Source: RUG100 sp034927505 (lineage in GTDB: Bacteria; Bacillota; Clostridia; Peptostreptococcales; Anaerovoracaceae). Taken from it: DNA of 64,000 nt. Numbering within the stretch: position 1 is the first letter of the stretch; each line of letters opens with the position of its first letter. Location: the NCBI GenBank assembly GCA_034927505.1, contig JAYFPY010000028.1:67316-131315 (forward strand), read 5' to 3'. Of this stretch, positions 26,812-35,847 are shown piece after piece. Under the pieces are notes generated by a model. The model was not told the DNA's origin and made no database searches. It was given only the letters and a program-made list of their open reading frames with translations. A program made the translations under genes and the position numbers.

Positions 26812-27444
26812 CTAAAATCCTGCTTCTCTGAGAAAGTCCATGGTGATTCCTTCTTTCTCCGGTTTCATAAGTTTTTCTACATATTTTCCAATCATATCGT
26901 TTTCCAGGTTTACCCTGTCGCCCGATCTTTTCTCACCCAGTATGGTTTCCTTTGCCGTGTGAGGAATGATCGACACACTGAATGAATACTCGTCCAGCTT
27001 TGCCACTGTCAGGCTGATCCCGTCTATTGCTATAGACCCTTTTTCCACTATATACTTCATTATCGGCGGGTCCGCAGCGACTGTGTACCATATGGCATTG
27101 TCGTCCTGCCGCACCTTTGTCACCGTACCGGTGCCGTCGATATGTCCCGACACGATGTGACCTCCAAACCTTCCGTCAGCCGCCATAGCTCTTTCCAGAT
27201 TCACCCGGCTGTCCGGACCCAGATCTCCAAGTGCGCTCCGCGACAGTGTCTCGTGCATCACATCTGCCGCAAATGTGTTTCCCGAAAAGCTGCTGACAGT
27301 CAGGCACACTCCGTTTACCGCCACACTGTCTCCCATCTTCAGATCCGAAAAAATCACATTGCCTTCAATGGTCAGCACCGAGGATCTCCCGCCTCTTGAT
27401 ATGGCCTTTATCTTTCCCGTTTCTTCTACTATTCCCGTGAACAT
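26812..27444 (-). CDS. ribE: riboflavin synthase alpha chain
   Basis: The 210-residue protein begins MFTGIVEETG and contains two lumazine-binding repeats (about 1-95 and 96-200), with GVCLTV and GISLTV marking each. It dismutates two lumazines to riboflavin and the pyrimidine precursor. It overlaps ribD by 16 bp and is translated from the same mRNA. Confidence 0.95.
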   Translation of the reverse strand: MFTGIVEETGKIKAISRGGRSSVLTIEGNVIFSDLKMGDSVAVNGVCLTVSSFSGNTFAADVMHETLSRSALGDLGPDSRVNLERAMAADGRFGGHIVSGHIDGTGTVTKVRQDDNAIWYTVAADPPIMKYIVEKGSIAIDGISLTVAKLDEYSFSVSIIPHTAKETILGEKRSGDRVNLENDMIGKYVEKLMKPEKEGITMDFLREAGF

Positions 27445-28538
27445 TTTTTCACCTCGTATTCTGTCATGATATCTCTGCCCAGCATTTTTATATCTGTCAC
27501 TTCCATTTCCGCTGCCTGCTGCGGGCTTTCAAAGCCCCGGCCTTCCACCGGCGTTTTTGCCGCCTCGCCGCCGAAGATCTTAGGCGCCGTATAAGCCGTA
27601 ACTCGGTCCACCAGGCCGCTCTCGACGGCCGACCAGGCCAGCCGACCGCCGCCTTCTATCAGCAGACTGTCCAGCTGTTCCTTTCCCAGAAAGCCGAACA
27701 GCTGAGCGATATCCACATGTCCGTTTTTTTCCTGCATCTTTGCGATACGGCATCCTGCTCTTTTCAGTACATCGATCTTTTTCGACGCCCCTTCATCCGT
27801 CGCTGCCTCCTCTCCTACAGCTATTATGGTCTTGATCTCTCCCGCTGTCCCAACGATCTGCGAGTCCGAAGGGATCCTCAAATGAGTGTCGCATATAACT
27901 CTCACTGGGTCCTTTCCATTTTCGATCCTGCAGTTGAGCAGAGGATCGTCGGCCAGTACCGTTCCTATCCCGACCATTATCGCCGCATTCTCATGACGCA
28001 GCCGATGTACATCTTTCCTTGCCTCTTCACCGGTTATCCATTTTGACTTCCCGCTGAATGATGCGATCTTTCCGTCCGCCGTCATGGCATATTTCAAAGT
28101 CACATAAGGCATTCCGGTTTTGATGTAGTGGAAGAACACTTTGTTCAACTCATCACATTTCTCCTTCATTACATTTTCCGTGACAGAGATCCCCGCCCGT
28201 CTCAGGATCGCTATTCCCTTTCCTGCCACCAGCGGATTGGGATCGCCGGATCCCACATATACATGTCCTATCCTGTTTTCTATAATGGCCTCTGTACAGG
28301 GAGGAGTCTTTCCGTAATGGCAGCACGGCTCCAGAGTGACATACATGTCCGCGCCTTGCGGATCCTCACTGCATGATGCCAGTGCATTTCTCTCCGCATG
28401 CAGTCCGCCGATCACTTCATGATATCCCTCTCCGATCACTCTGCCGTCTTTTACTATTACAGCTCCAACAACCGGATTGGGATTAGTATAGCCTCTTCCT
28501 TTTTCAGCCAGCTTGGCTGCTCTTTTCATATATTTCAT
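27429..28538 (-). CDS. ribD: bifunctional riboflavin deaminase/reductase
   Basis: The first 145 residues are the deaminase domain with the zinc site HAERNA and PCCHYGKTPPC; the rest is the reductase domain (DGKIASFSGKSKWITG, LLIEGGG). I chose the ATG at 28538; a TTG at 28544 and an ATG at 28529 are alternatives. No ribosome site stands directly before it: GGAGG is at 28584-28588, separated from the ATG by a stable hairpin. This is the first gene of the operon and is controlled by the FMN riboswitch. Confidence 0.94.
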   Translation of the reverse strand: MKYMKRAAKLAEKGRGYTNPNPVVGAVIVKDGRVIGEGYHEVIGGLHAERNALASCSEDPQGADMYVTLEPCCHYGKTPPCTEAIIENRIGHVYVGSGDPNPLVAGKGIAILRRAGISVTENVMKEKCDELNKVFFHYIKTGMPYVTLKYAMTADGKIASFSGKSKWITGEEARKDVHRLRHENAAIMVGIGTVLADDPLLNCRIENGKDPVRVICDTHLRIPSDSQIVGTAGEIKTIIAVGEEAATDEGASKKIDVLKRAGCRIAKMQEKNGHVDIAQLFGFLGKEQLDSLLIEGGGRLAWSAVESGLVDRVTAYTAPKIFGGEAAKTPVEGRGFESPQQAAEMEVTDIKMLGRDIMTEYEVKKCSRE

Positions 28539-28547
28539 GATCAAAAA

Positions 28548-28577
28548 ACCGGCGTCCCATAGATCCAGGGCGCCGGT
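28548..28577 (-). terminator. second hairpin/terminator just before ribD
   Basis: On the minus strand ACCGGCG(C)CC and GGG(A)CGCCGGT pair and are followed by TTTTTT; the ribD ATG begins four bases later. It looks like an intrinsic terminator, but it may instead bring the distant GGAGG close to the start codon. Confidence 0.65.
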
Positions 28578-28591
28578 ATAAAACCTCCGTT

Positions 28592-28624
28592 AAAAAAAGC
28601 TCTGAAATGTTTCCATTTCAGAGC
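28592..28624 (-). terminator. expression-platform terminator of the FMN riboswitch
   Basis: GCTCTGAAATG and CATTTCAGAGC form a perfect 11-bp stem followed by seven T on the minus strand, 33 bp after the aptamer. This is the transcriptional off-switch expected of an FMN riboswitch. Confidence 0.9.
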
Positions 28625-28656
28625 AGATAAAATACATATCAAATAACGTATTCTGT

Positions 28657-28763
28657 ATCTTCTTTCATCCAGACTGTAACTGTCGGCTTCGGAATTTCAC
28701 CGAATCAACCTTGCGGCTCGTGGGCTTTACCACCGGTAGGGGATTGCACCCTGCCCTGAAGAT
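28657..28763 (-). promoter_or_regulatory. FMN riboswitch (RFN element)
   Basis: The minus strand reads the conserved RFN blocks in order: ATCTTCAGGGCAGGGTG, CCCTACCGGTGGTAAAGCCC, ACGAGC, GATTCGGTGAAATTCCGA, GCCGACAGT, GTCTGGATGAAAGAAGAT. The first and last six bases pair to close the aptamer. It senses FMN and, through the following terminator, stops transcription of ribD-ribE-ribBA-ribH when FMN is plentiful. Confidence 0.97.
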
Positions 28764-28788
28764 CAAATATTCTCTTGTTTCTTGCTCT

Positions 28789-28817
28789 ACTATACTGCAT
28801 CTGTCTATACCTGTCAA
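28789..28817 (-). promoter_or_regulatory. promoter of the riboflavin operon
   Basis: TTGACA (28812-28817), 17 bp, TATAGT (28789-28794) on the minus strand, 26 bp upstream of the aptamer. Confidence 0.85.
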
Positions 28818-28839
28818 GGGCGTTGTACTCTTCTCAGCA

Positions 28840-28868
28840 TTGACACCCCTGCCGATTAGGAATAAAAT
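28840..28868 (+). promoter_or_regulatory. promoter of ilvE
   Basis: TTGACA (28840-28845), 17 bp, TAAAAT (28863-28868), diverging from the riboflavin promoter. A 27-nt leader with TAGGAGG precedes the ilvE start. Confidence 0.75.
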
Positions 28869-28902
28869 AAATTGAATACACACAATTAGGAGGAACAAAA
28901 TA

Positions 28903-29970
28903 ATGAATAAATTTCCAATCACAAAAACAACAGCACCAAAGCAGAAACCGGATCCAAATACACTGAGATTCGGCACTGAATTTACAGATCATATGTTTAT
29001 CATGGAATATCAGACAGGCAAAGGCTGGCATGACGGCAGGATAGTCCCTTACGGACCTATCGAGCTGGAACCGGCGGCAGTTGTCTTCCATTACGGACAG
29101 GAAATGTTCGAAGGCCTCAAAGCTTATGAAACGCCGTCAGGCAGAGTCCAGCTTTTCAGACCGGACATGAACGCAAAGAGGACCAACAACACCAACCGCC
29201 GTCTCTGCATCCCGGAGATGGATGAAGATCTTTACGTTGAATGCATCAAACAGCTGGTGGCTGTAGATAAAGATTGGATACCGAAGAAGGAAGGGACTGC
29301 TCTGTACATCAGACCTTTCATCATAGCTGATGAACCGTTCCTGGGCGTAAGGCCTTCCGATCACTATAAATTCATGGTCATCCTCAGTCCTGTTGGCCCT
29401 TACTACGAAGGCGGGCTTACACCGACCAAACTCTATGTGGAGGACAAGTATGTCCGTGCGACCAAAGGCGGCACCGGAGAGGCTAAATGCGGCGGCAACT
29501 ATGCAGCCAGTCTGAAGGCCCAGATGGAAGCTCACGACCAGGGATACGAACAGATCCTCTGGCTGGACGGAGTGGAAAGAAAGTACGTTGAAGAAATCGG
29601 AACATCCAATGCCTTCTTCAAGATCGACGGTGAAGTCATAACGGCTCCGCTGGACGGAACTATCCTGCCGGGCATCACTAGGAATTCGGTAATAGCCCTT
29701 CTCAAAGACAAGGGAATAAAGATCAGTGAAAGAAAGCTGACAGTCGACGAAGTCTTCAATGCTGCAAAAGACGGCAGGCTGGAAGAGATGTTTGCCAGTG
29801 GCACGGCTGCAGTCATCTCACCTGTGGGCGAGCTGAAATACAAAGGCGAGAACATCACTATAAACAACGGTGAGATCGGACCTGTCGCCCAGGATCTTTA
29901 CGATACGCTGTACGGAATACAGACAGGCAAACTGGAAGATAAAAAAGGCTGGACAGTCGAAGTAAAATAA
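28903..29970 (+). CDS. ilvE: branched-chain amino acid aminotransferase
   Basis: This 355-residue fold-type IV enzyme has the PLP lysine in EAKCGGNYAAS (near residue 195), FHYGQEMFEGLKAY in the N-terminal domain and the GTILPGITR/GTAAVISPV motifs that bind the phosphate. Its length is that of the longer (eukaryote-like, B. subtilis-like) BCATs. It transaminates Leu, Ile and Val with 2-oxoglutarate. It has its own promoter and is followed after 16 bp by a DUF815 ATPase gene. Confidence 0.95.
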   Translation: MNKFPITKTTAPKQKPDPNTLRFGTEFTDHMFIMEYQTGKGWHDGRIVPYGPIELEPAAVVFHYGQEMFEGLKAYETPSGRVQLFRPDMNAKRTNNTNRRLCIPEMDEDLYVECIKQLVAVDKDWIPKKEGTALYIRPFIIADEPFLGVRPSDHYKFMVILSPVGPYYEGGLTPTKLYVEDKYVRATKGGTGEAKCGGNYAASLKAQMEAHDQGYEQILWLDGVERKYVEEIGTSNAFFKIDGEVITAPLDGTILPGITRNSVIALLKDKGIKISERKLTVDEVFNAAKDGRLEEMFASGTAAVISPVGELKYKGENITINNGEIGPVAQDLYDTLYGIQTGKLEDKKGWTVEVK

Positions 29971-29986
29971 ACCGGCGAGGGATACA

Positions 29987-31183
29987 ATGACTAAAAAGAA
30001 TGCAGAATTAAGTATCAGATTGAATACGCTGACCATTTTCAGGAACCTGCTGAAAGATCCGGTAATACGGGATCTGCAGCAGCTTCTCTGGATGGCGGAC
30101 GAGAGTGAGGACATACGGGAAACGGTTTCGGCTTACAGCGAGTTCGTTTCGACTCTCTATCAGACCGATCCGGACCTTTCTCATTACATTACGGAACTGG
30201 TCCTCGATGATGAGAACTTCTATATACGTGATCATTCTCTGGGCAAGGGCGCATCACCTTCAGTAGAAGCCAGTCTCAAAGAAGAACTGGAACTGCTCCA
30301 GGAGCTGAGTCAGCTGGGCAGTACAACTGTAACCAAGGCCATGAATTATCACGGGTTTTTACCTGCCTGGGAAACTTCGGAATGCGACATTCCGGCCGCA
30401 TATTTCAAAAGACTGGGAGAGCTGTCTTCACGCGGGTACGGTATTTTTGCAAAGTACACTACTTTTTCTTTCAAAGACGACGCAATAGTTCCGGTGAAAT
30501 TTCCGGACACGCAGAGTCTTTCTAAGTTGTTCGGCTACGAGCGGGAACGTGACCTTATAATAAAAAACACCCTTGCCCTGATCGAAGACCGCGGCTGCAA
30601 CAACATGCTTCTGTACGGAGATGCAGGTACGGGAAAGAGTTCTACAATAAAAGCTGTGGCGAACGAATACGCAGGCCGTGGCCTGAGACTGGTCGAGATG
30701 AAAAAGAATCAGCTGTTCCGGATACCGGACGTAGTTGAAGAGCTGTCTTCCAGTCCCTTGAAATTCATCATCTTTATAGATGACCTCAGTTTTTCATCCA
30801 ACGATGACAACTTTTCAGCGCTGAAAGCCATGCTGGAGGGGAGCGTTTCTTCCTGCGGCGACAACATCGCCATATACGCCACCAGCAACAGAAGGCATCT
30901 GGTCAGAGAAAATATGAGCGACCGCACCGGAGATGAGCTGCATATCAACGACACTCTTCAGGAGACAATGAGTCTGGCCGCAAGGTTCGGACTTACCATC
31001 ACCTTCCAGCAGCCCGACAAAGAGGAATATCTCAGTCTGGTCGACAATCTTGCAAAGGAATACGGCGTCGTAATGGAATCGGAAGAACTCCATCGAAAAG
31101 CCGAGACTCATGCATTGAGAAATAACGGCCGCAGTCCGCGCGTAGCGAAACAGTTCATCGAGCTGTTGAAATCGGGACTGTAA
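29987..31183 (+). CDS. DUF815-family AAA ATPase
   Basis: The 398-residue protein has a helical N-terminal part (about 1-170) and a P-loop ATPase: Walker A GDAGTGKSS (near 211), Walker B IIFIDDLSF (near 264), a sensor region ATSNRRHLV and a C-terminal helical lid (NNGRSPRVAKQFIE). This is the DUF815 family, cytoplasmic, probably AAA-like; the clients are not known. The gene follows ilvE closely, behind GGCGAGGG, and ends at a strong terminator. Confidence 0.9.
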   Translation: MTKKNAELSIRLNTLTIFRNLLKDPVIRDLQQLLWMADESEDIRETVSAYSEFVSTLYQTDPDLSHYITELVLDDENFYIRDHSLGKGASPSVEASLKEELELLQELSQLGSTTVTKAMNYHGFLPAWETSECDIPAAYFKRLGELSSRGYGIFAKYTTFSFKDDAIVPVKFPDTQSLSKLFGYERERDLIIKNTLALIEDRGCNNMLLYGDAGTGKSSTIKAVANEYAGRGLRLVEMKKNQLFRIPDVVEELSSSPLKFIIFIDDLSFSSNDDNFSALKAMLEGSVSSCGDNIAIYATSNRRHLVRENMSDRTGDELHINDTLQETMSLAARFGLTITFQQPDKEEYLSLVDNLAKEYGVVMESEELHRKAETHALRNNGRSPRVAKQFIELLKSGL

Positions 31184-31203
31184 TACGGATCAAACAATAC
31201 GCA

Positions 31204-31238
31204 AAAAAGGTGCGGGCCATTACGATCCGCACCTTTTT
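31204..31238. terminator. bidirectional terminator
   Basis: AAAAAGGTGCGG and CCGCACCTTTTT form a perfect 12-bp stem. It separates the plus-strand ATPase gene from the minus-strand surface protein gene and carries A and T tracts for both. Confidence 0.85.
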
Positions 31239-31260
31239 CTTATTCTTACTTTATCCCCTG

Positions 31261-34200
31261 TTATTTATTTTTTCTTTTACCTTTTTTACCTGCCAGAACA
31301 ACTGCTCCTCCGGCTGCTGCCAGCATCATTATTATTATGAAAGGTGCCATGTCCGATGTATCTCCAGTCTTGACTGAATTTGCAGTCTTGACACTTGCCG
31401 TCGAGCCGGTTGCCGGTTTGGTCTTCTTTGTGACTGTCTTTTCCTTTGTCTTAGCCTTAGGCTCTTCTGTTATCAGCGGTATGGCTTCTGATTCCTCATT
31501 GTAGAACATCTCCAGTATCAGTTCGCCTCTGGAATCGGATGCAGTCCTGACCATGCCGGTCATTGTATCTTCCGATCTTCTGCTGTCAAAGGAATATCCT
31601 TCATACGTTTTTTCCGCCGCTGTCACTGTTGCCCCTACCGGTCCGTATTTCACTTCTTTGTCTGCAAGAGTAACTGTTCCGTCAAGAGCGACCTTGTAGT
31701 GCTCTATGGTATATTTTGCCGCTGCATTAGTCGTGTAGTAGAAGTTGATCACATTCGTGCTTTCATCACTTCCCAGCACCTGCTTGATGTAATACACAGC
31801 CGGTACATATCCGTCAAATGACTTTGCTCTTTCTGTAACTACTATGGACTGAGTCTTTACATTCTTCGTTTCCATCTTCGTCTCATTACCTTCCATGTCA
31901 ACGGCTATATAGTTGACCGTATAGGAAGTCTCTGTAAACGGAGAATAGTAGAAGGTTATCACATTTTTACTTTCATCCACGCTCAGGTTCATGCTCTTGC
32001 TGGCGACATCCGCAATAACGCTTTGTGCCGGATAATCATCATCTCCCGGCGCCAGTGACTGTGCATCTATCACTTCGTCCATGGATCCGGTGCCTTCTTC
32101 CTGGTACAGCACCTCGCCTGTTGATTTCATAACATGTTTTATCGTATATTTGATATTGTCGGCTGCCTTCCATTTAGCTGTCAGTTTTGTATTTCTGTTC
32201 ACAGGCGCATCCATATCATAACGCTTTCCGCTTTCGTAATACCATCCCAGGAAAGTATATCCCGGCCTTACAGTATTGGTCACGGTTGAATCCAATGCTT
32301 TGCCTTTTACTATCTGCTGCTCGTCTATGTCGCTGCCGCCGGCTGCATCAAATGTTACTGTGTAGTACGGAGGCATCCATTTTGCATAATAGATCTTGTT
32401 GTCTGCAGGCATCTTTGTTGCTGTTGCCTTTTTAGTATAATTATCATCTTCATACCATCCGGCAAATACATAGTCGCCTTCCGGTTTGTTGGTCGGTATG
32501 AAATAGTCGTCGCCGTCTTCAGTTGCATCCACTGCCTCTTCATATTGTTTTGTATCGGTTTTTACTTTTGTGTCTTCGCTGATGAAATCTACAGTGTAGC
32601 TGTTTCTTGTATACCGTGTCTCGGTTATTCCGTAATCATATACGACTGTAGCATCTGTTGCCGGCTTCCACTCTCCAAAAGTGGTTTCGTCCAGTGATCC
32701 AAACGGGGTATATCTGTATTCCGAAAGAGTGAACCCTGTCAGATTATTGCTCAGGTGCAAATTGTTGGTCCCAAAAGCAAAATCGGTTTTCCTTGTCGGT
32801 ACAGCCGAATACGTTCCATCCAGCTCCTGGCAGTACCTTCTGTACGAGAAATCATAGAAAGCTCCCGTTGAAAATGTTGCCCGCAGCTCCGTGTATCCAC
32901 CTGTTTCGTTGCTCGGATCCGGCATTGTTGCCGGCTGATTTATCCAGTACAGCCCGGCATCCGGATTGAGCCAGAGATAAAATTTCGGTGTTCCGGCAGC
33001 TGTCGGATCCGTTATCCCCTGCATCTCATAGAATTTTGCTTTCACACCGTCCACTGAAGGCACTTCTATGGCACTTCCGTAAGGAGCAGAGATCGTTTTA
33101 TATTCTGTAAGAGGCTGTGTCCCATATGCTGCGATCTTGTATATCACCTTGTATGTTTTTCTGTCGTAATACAGATTTACTACTGTATTTCCGTTTCCGT
33201 TTATTATTTTTGCCGCTTCTGTCTGATTCTTTGTATTAGTTGTGCTGTATTCAAAATGTTTGATATCTGTCTTGATATTGAACTGGACCTGAGTATCTGA
33301 CAATCCACTCATTTCCTCTGAGGAATAATAATCATATCCGGTCAGATCGGCTTTCTGTACCCAGTGCACTACTCTATAGTTTGCCGCTTTGCCTTCGTAT
33401 TCTGCGTTTATGTGCAGATCCCTTGCCGGCATCACAGTTGCACCTGTATCGCCGGTCCAGTCTGTAAAAGTATATCCTTCCCGTTCAGGAGTTTCTCCCA
33501 GAACAGCTGCGATCTCTGCCGAAACATCTTCACCGTACTTTGCGTATACAGTCGGATAATAAGTTCCTTTTGTAGTGAAATATATTCCGTAAGTTTCGCG
33601 GTCATAGTAGATCTTGATCACGGTTTCACTGTCTGCAGTTATTTTGGCCGACAGATCTTTTGTGATGCATTCGAATCCTTCATATGATTTTTTTTCGGCT
33701 GTTACTGTGGAATTGCCGGGAGCGCTTTTTGTTTCTTCATCTACTTTAGTATATTTGCCGTCCAGACCTTCCTGATAATGCTCGACCTTGTACTGTATAT
33801 CCGTGTCCGGAACATAATACACATCGATGCTCTGTCTTGTAGAAGAACTTTCATTGATAGAGCCGCTTACTGTTGACTGTGCCTGATCTTCCAGTTTATA
33901 TCCTGTCACCTGAGGGCTGACTGCATCCCAGTCAGTTCCGTAAGGTATTTCTACGATATACGGGTCTGCAGCCGGTGCATTAGTATCCTTCAGGATATAA
34001 TTCACTTCTACTCTGTATATATGCTTTGTAGTGTACTTTGCCCTTATGGTCATATCTCCTTTGACAGAAGCAAAATTGCCGTCCCAGCCTTTGAACTCGT
34101 ACCCTTTCCTGCTTGGATCTGCAGGCGGTGTTGCCGAATCCCCCTCTGAGACAGTTTCTGTCTTGAGCACGCTTCCATCCCAGTCCTCGAACTGAACAGT

Positions 34201-34383
34201 ATAGGAAGCCGCTTTTGTCGCTGCTGCTTTTTCCGTTTTTGATCCTGTCTGTGCCTGTGTCTGTGTCTGAACAGTCCCCTGATCTTCTTCATCGGCATAT
34301 ACTGAACCCATTACCGGTATAAAAGTTATTATCATAGCAGCGCAGCATATCATTGCTATTATTGTTTTTATCTTCTTTAACAT
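31261..34383 (-). CDS. large cell-wall-anchored surface protein with InlB/MucBP-like repeats
   Basis: I start at the ATG at 34383, behind GGGGGAAGGAA; a longer frame to 34446 lacks support. The 1040-residue protein has a signal peptide (about 1-30), a Q/T-rich linker and a chain of beta-rich modules. They include Listeria-Bacteroides (InlB B) repeats (GYEFKGWDG, GYTFTDWTG, YVFAGWYED, GYTFLGWYYESG) and units ending in NFYYT or IYYDRETY that resemble MucBP/SHIRT-type modules. The end is a sorting signal: SVKTGD, a hydrophobic helix and GKKGKRKNK. SVKTGD replaces LPXTG. It is likely an adhesin displayed on the wall. Confidence 0.88.
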   Translation of the reverse strand: MLKKIKTIIAMICCAAMIITFIPVMGSVYADEEDQGTVQTQTQAQTGSKTEKAAATKAASYTVQFEDWDGSVLKTETVSEGDSATPPADPSRKGYEFKGWDGNFASVKGDMTIRAKYTTKHIYRVEVNYILKDTNAPAADPYIVEIPYGTDWDAVSPQVTGYKLEDQAQSTVSGSINESSSTRQSIDVYYVPDTDIQYKVEHYQEGLDGKYTKVDEETKSAPGNSTVTAEKKSYEGFECITKDLSAKITADSETVIKIYYDRETYGIYFTTKGTYYPTVYAKYGEDVSAEIAAVLGETPEREGYTFTDWTGDTGATVMPARDLHINAEYEGKAANYRVVHWVQKADLTGYDYYSSEEMSGLSDTQVQFNIKTDIKHFEYSTTNTKNQTEAAKIINGNGNTVVNLYYDRKTYKVIYKIAAYGTQPLTEYKTISAPYGSAIEVPSVDGVKAKFYEMQGITDPTAAGTPKFYLWLNPDAGLYWINQPATMPDPSNETGGYTELRATFSTGAFYDFSYRRYCQELDGTYSAVPTRKTDFAFGTNNLHLSNNLTGFTLSEYRYTPFGSLDETTFGEWKPATDATVVYDYGITETRYTRNSYTVDFISEDTKVKTDTKQYEEAVDATEDGDDYFIPTNKPEGDYVFAGWYEDDNYTKKATATKMPADNKIYYAKWMPPYYTVTFDAAGGSDIDEQQIVKGKALDSTVTNTVRPGYTFLGWYYESGKRYDMDAPVNRNTKLTAKWKAADNIKYTIKHVMKSTGEVLYQEEGTGSMDEVIDAQSLAPGDDDYPAQSVIADVASKSMNLSVDESKNVITFYYSPFTETSYTVNYIAVDMEGNETKMETKNVKTQSIVVTERAKSFDGYVPAVYYIKQVLGSDESTNVINFYYTTNAAAKYTIEHYKVALDGTVTLADKEVKYGPVGATVTAAEKTYEGYSFDSRRSEDTMTGMVRTASDSRGELILEMFYNEESEAIPLITEEPKAKTKEKTVTKKTKPATGSTASVKTANSVKTGDTSDMAPFIIIMMLAAAGGAVVLAGKKGKRKNK

Positions 34384-34558
34384 CGTTCCTTCCCCCTGCA
34401 TTATTATATTTGTTCCCTGTTTCTTTGTATGATCATACATTAACACATATATTCAAAATGTTTTCTTCTGATGTATAAACAGTGTTTTATACTGTACGAA
34501 TGTCATACATAGCAAAAAAAAAGAGAGCCTTCCGCAAAAGCCCTCTTCGTTAGATCTG
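34384..34558 (-). promoter_or_regulatory. upstream region of the 1040-residue surface protein gene
   Basis: On the minus strand TTGCTA, 18 bp, TATAAA near 34470-34500 is a plausible promoter, with a leader of about 90 nt before the ATG. The HisD-type terminator lies just upstream. Confidence 0.4.
34514..34547 (-). terminator. terminator after the HisD-family gene
   Basis: On the minus strand AAGAGGGCTTTTGCGG folds with AAGGCTCTCTT and is followed by nine T. It ends the L,D-transpeptidase-HisD transcript. Confidence 0.75.
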
Positions 34559-35821
34559 CTATTTTTTTCGTTTGTCCGCTGCCAGCGCGTGGCCTTCAAG
34601 GCCTTCTCCGTGAGCGAGTCTGCTGACCAGCGGCGCCAGCTTTCCGGCCGCTTCTGCAGTCATGCACTGATGTGTGCACACCTTCATGAATGTGCCGACC
34701 CAGACGCCTCCTGTATATCTTGCCGCTCCCAGTGTCGGCAGTGTATGATTGGTCCCGCTGGCATAGTCGCCGAACACCTCTGCAGTGTTCTGTCCTATGA
34801 ACAGGGATCCGTAGTTGATCAGTTTTTCCACTGTATGTTCCGGATCTTTGATGCATACTTCCAGATGCTCCGGCGCATACTCATTGGCGAAAGCTACAGC
34901 TTCCTCAAAGTCCTCCGCCAGCAGCACCTCTCCGAAATCGTTCCATGACCGGCGGGCTATATCTGCAGTGGGCAGGACCTCAAGTTCCTTTTCCACCTGA
35001 CTGACTATTTCTTTCCCGACAGTCTCATCGGTAGTCACGACCAGGCCCTTGGCTACAGGATCGTGCTCCGACTGTGCCAGAAGATCTGCTGCGATCACAT
35101 CCGGCTTTGCGGTCTCATCGGCTATGACCAGCACTTCACTGGGTCCTGCGAGAAAATCTATTCCTACCTTTCCGTAGCACTGTTTCTTTGCCTCGGTTAC
35201 ATAGCTGTTGCCCGGTCCTACGATCAGATCCACCGGTTTTATTTCTTCGGTCCCGTATGAAACTGCAGCTATGGCCTGAGCTCCGCCAACAGCATATATC
35301 TCATCTACTCCGGCTATATCCATTGCCGCCAGAGTTTTTGGATGTATCCTGCCCGTTCCCTTCATGGTAGGCGAACATGCGATCACTCGCCCAACGCCTG
35401 CGACCTTTGCCGGTATCCCCAGCATCAGAGCCGTGGAATAAAGAGGGTATCCCCCTCCGGGAACGTAACAGCAGCAGGCCTGTACAGGAATGGTCCTGTG
35501 TCCCAGGTGGATCCCCGGTTCCGGCTGAAAGTCATCCAGCTCTCTGAAAGAATTTTTCTGAGCCAGCGCAAAAACTTTTATGTTGGCCGCCGCAGCTTTC
35601 ATATCACGGATGTCTCCGTCATCGATTGCAGCGTATGCTTCTTCTATCTCGTCTCTTCCGACTCGCAGCCTTTCTCTGCGGCAGTCATCGAACTGTTCAT
35701 TGAATCCCGCCAGAGCAGCATCGCCGTCTTTCCTGACCTGTTCTATTATTTTTTTCACATCCTCCGCCAGGGTTTCACCTCCGGCAAGAGATCTTGGTTT
35801 TGCACTTTTTATTTCTTTCAT
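34559..35821 (-). CDS. hisD: histidinol dehydrogenase family protein, stand-alone
   Basis: The 420-residue protein has full HisD length and its landmarks: YVPGGGYPLYSTALM, GPGNSYV, DLLAQSEHDP and the catalytic Glu-His in EYAPEHLEV. The end (GTNHTLPTLGAARYTGG, then VWVGTFMKVCTHQCMT) differs from the usual histidine-pathway sequence and recalls HisD-like dehydrogenases of other alcohols such as sulfopropanediol. There are no other his genes around; instead it follows two L,D-transpeptidase genes by 26 bp. The family is sure, but the substrate is open. It has only a weak ribosome site (CAGGAT). Confidence 0.85.
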   Translation of the reverse strand: MKEIKSAKPRSLAGGETLAEDVKKIIEQVRKDGDAALAGFNEQFDDCRRERLRVGRDEIEEAYAAIDDGDIRDMKAAAANIKVFALAQKNSFRELDDFQPEPGIHLGHRTIPVQACCCYVPGGGYPLYSTALMLGIPAKVAGVGRVIACSPTMKGTGRIHPKTLAAMDIAGVDEIYAVGGAQAIAAVSYGTEEIKPVDLIVGPGNSYVTEAKKQCYGKVGIDFLAGPSEVLVIADETAKPDVIAADLLAQSEHDPVAKGLVVTTDETVGKEIVSQVEKELEVLPTADIARRSWNDFGEVLLAEDFEEAVAFANEYAPEHLEVCIKDPEHTVEKLINYGSLFIGQNTAEVFGDYASGTNHTLPTLGAARYTGGVWVGTFMKVCTHQCMTAEAAGKLAPLVSRLAHGEGLEGHALAADKRKK

Positions 35822-35847
35822 TTTGTTATACTTTATCCTGTCGTCTG

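Noticed and set aside
34384..34446. Longer N-terminus for the 1040-residue surface protein
   Set aside because: The upstream ATG at 34446 would place 21 polar residues before a normal signal peptide; the ATG at 34383 has a strong ribosome site.
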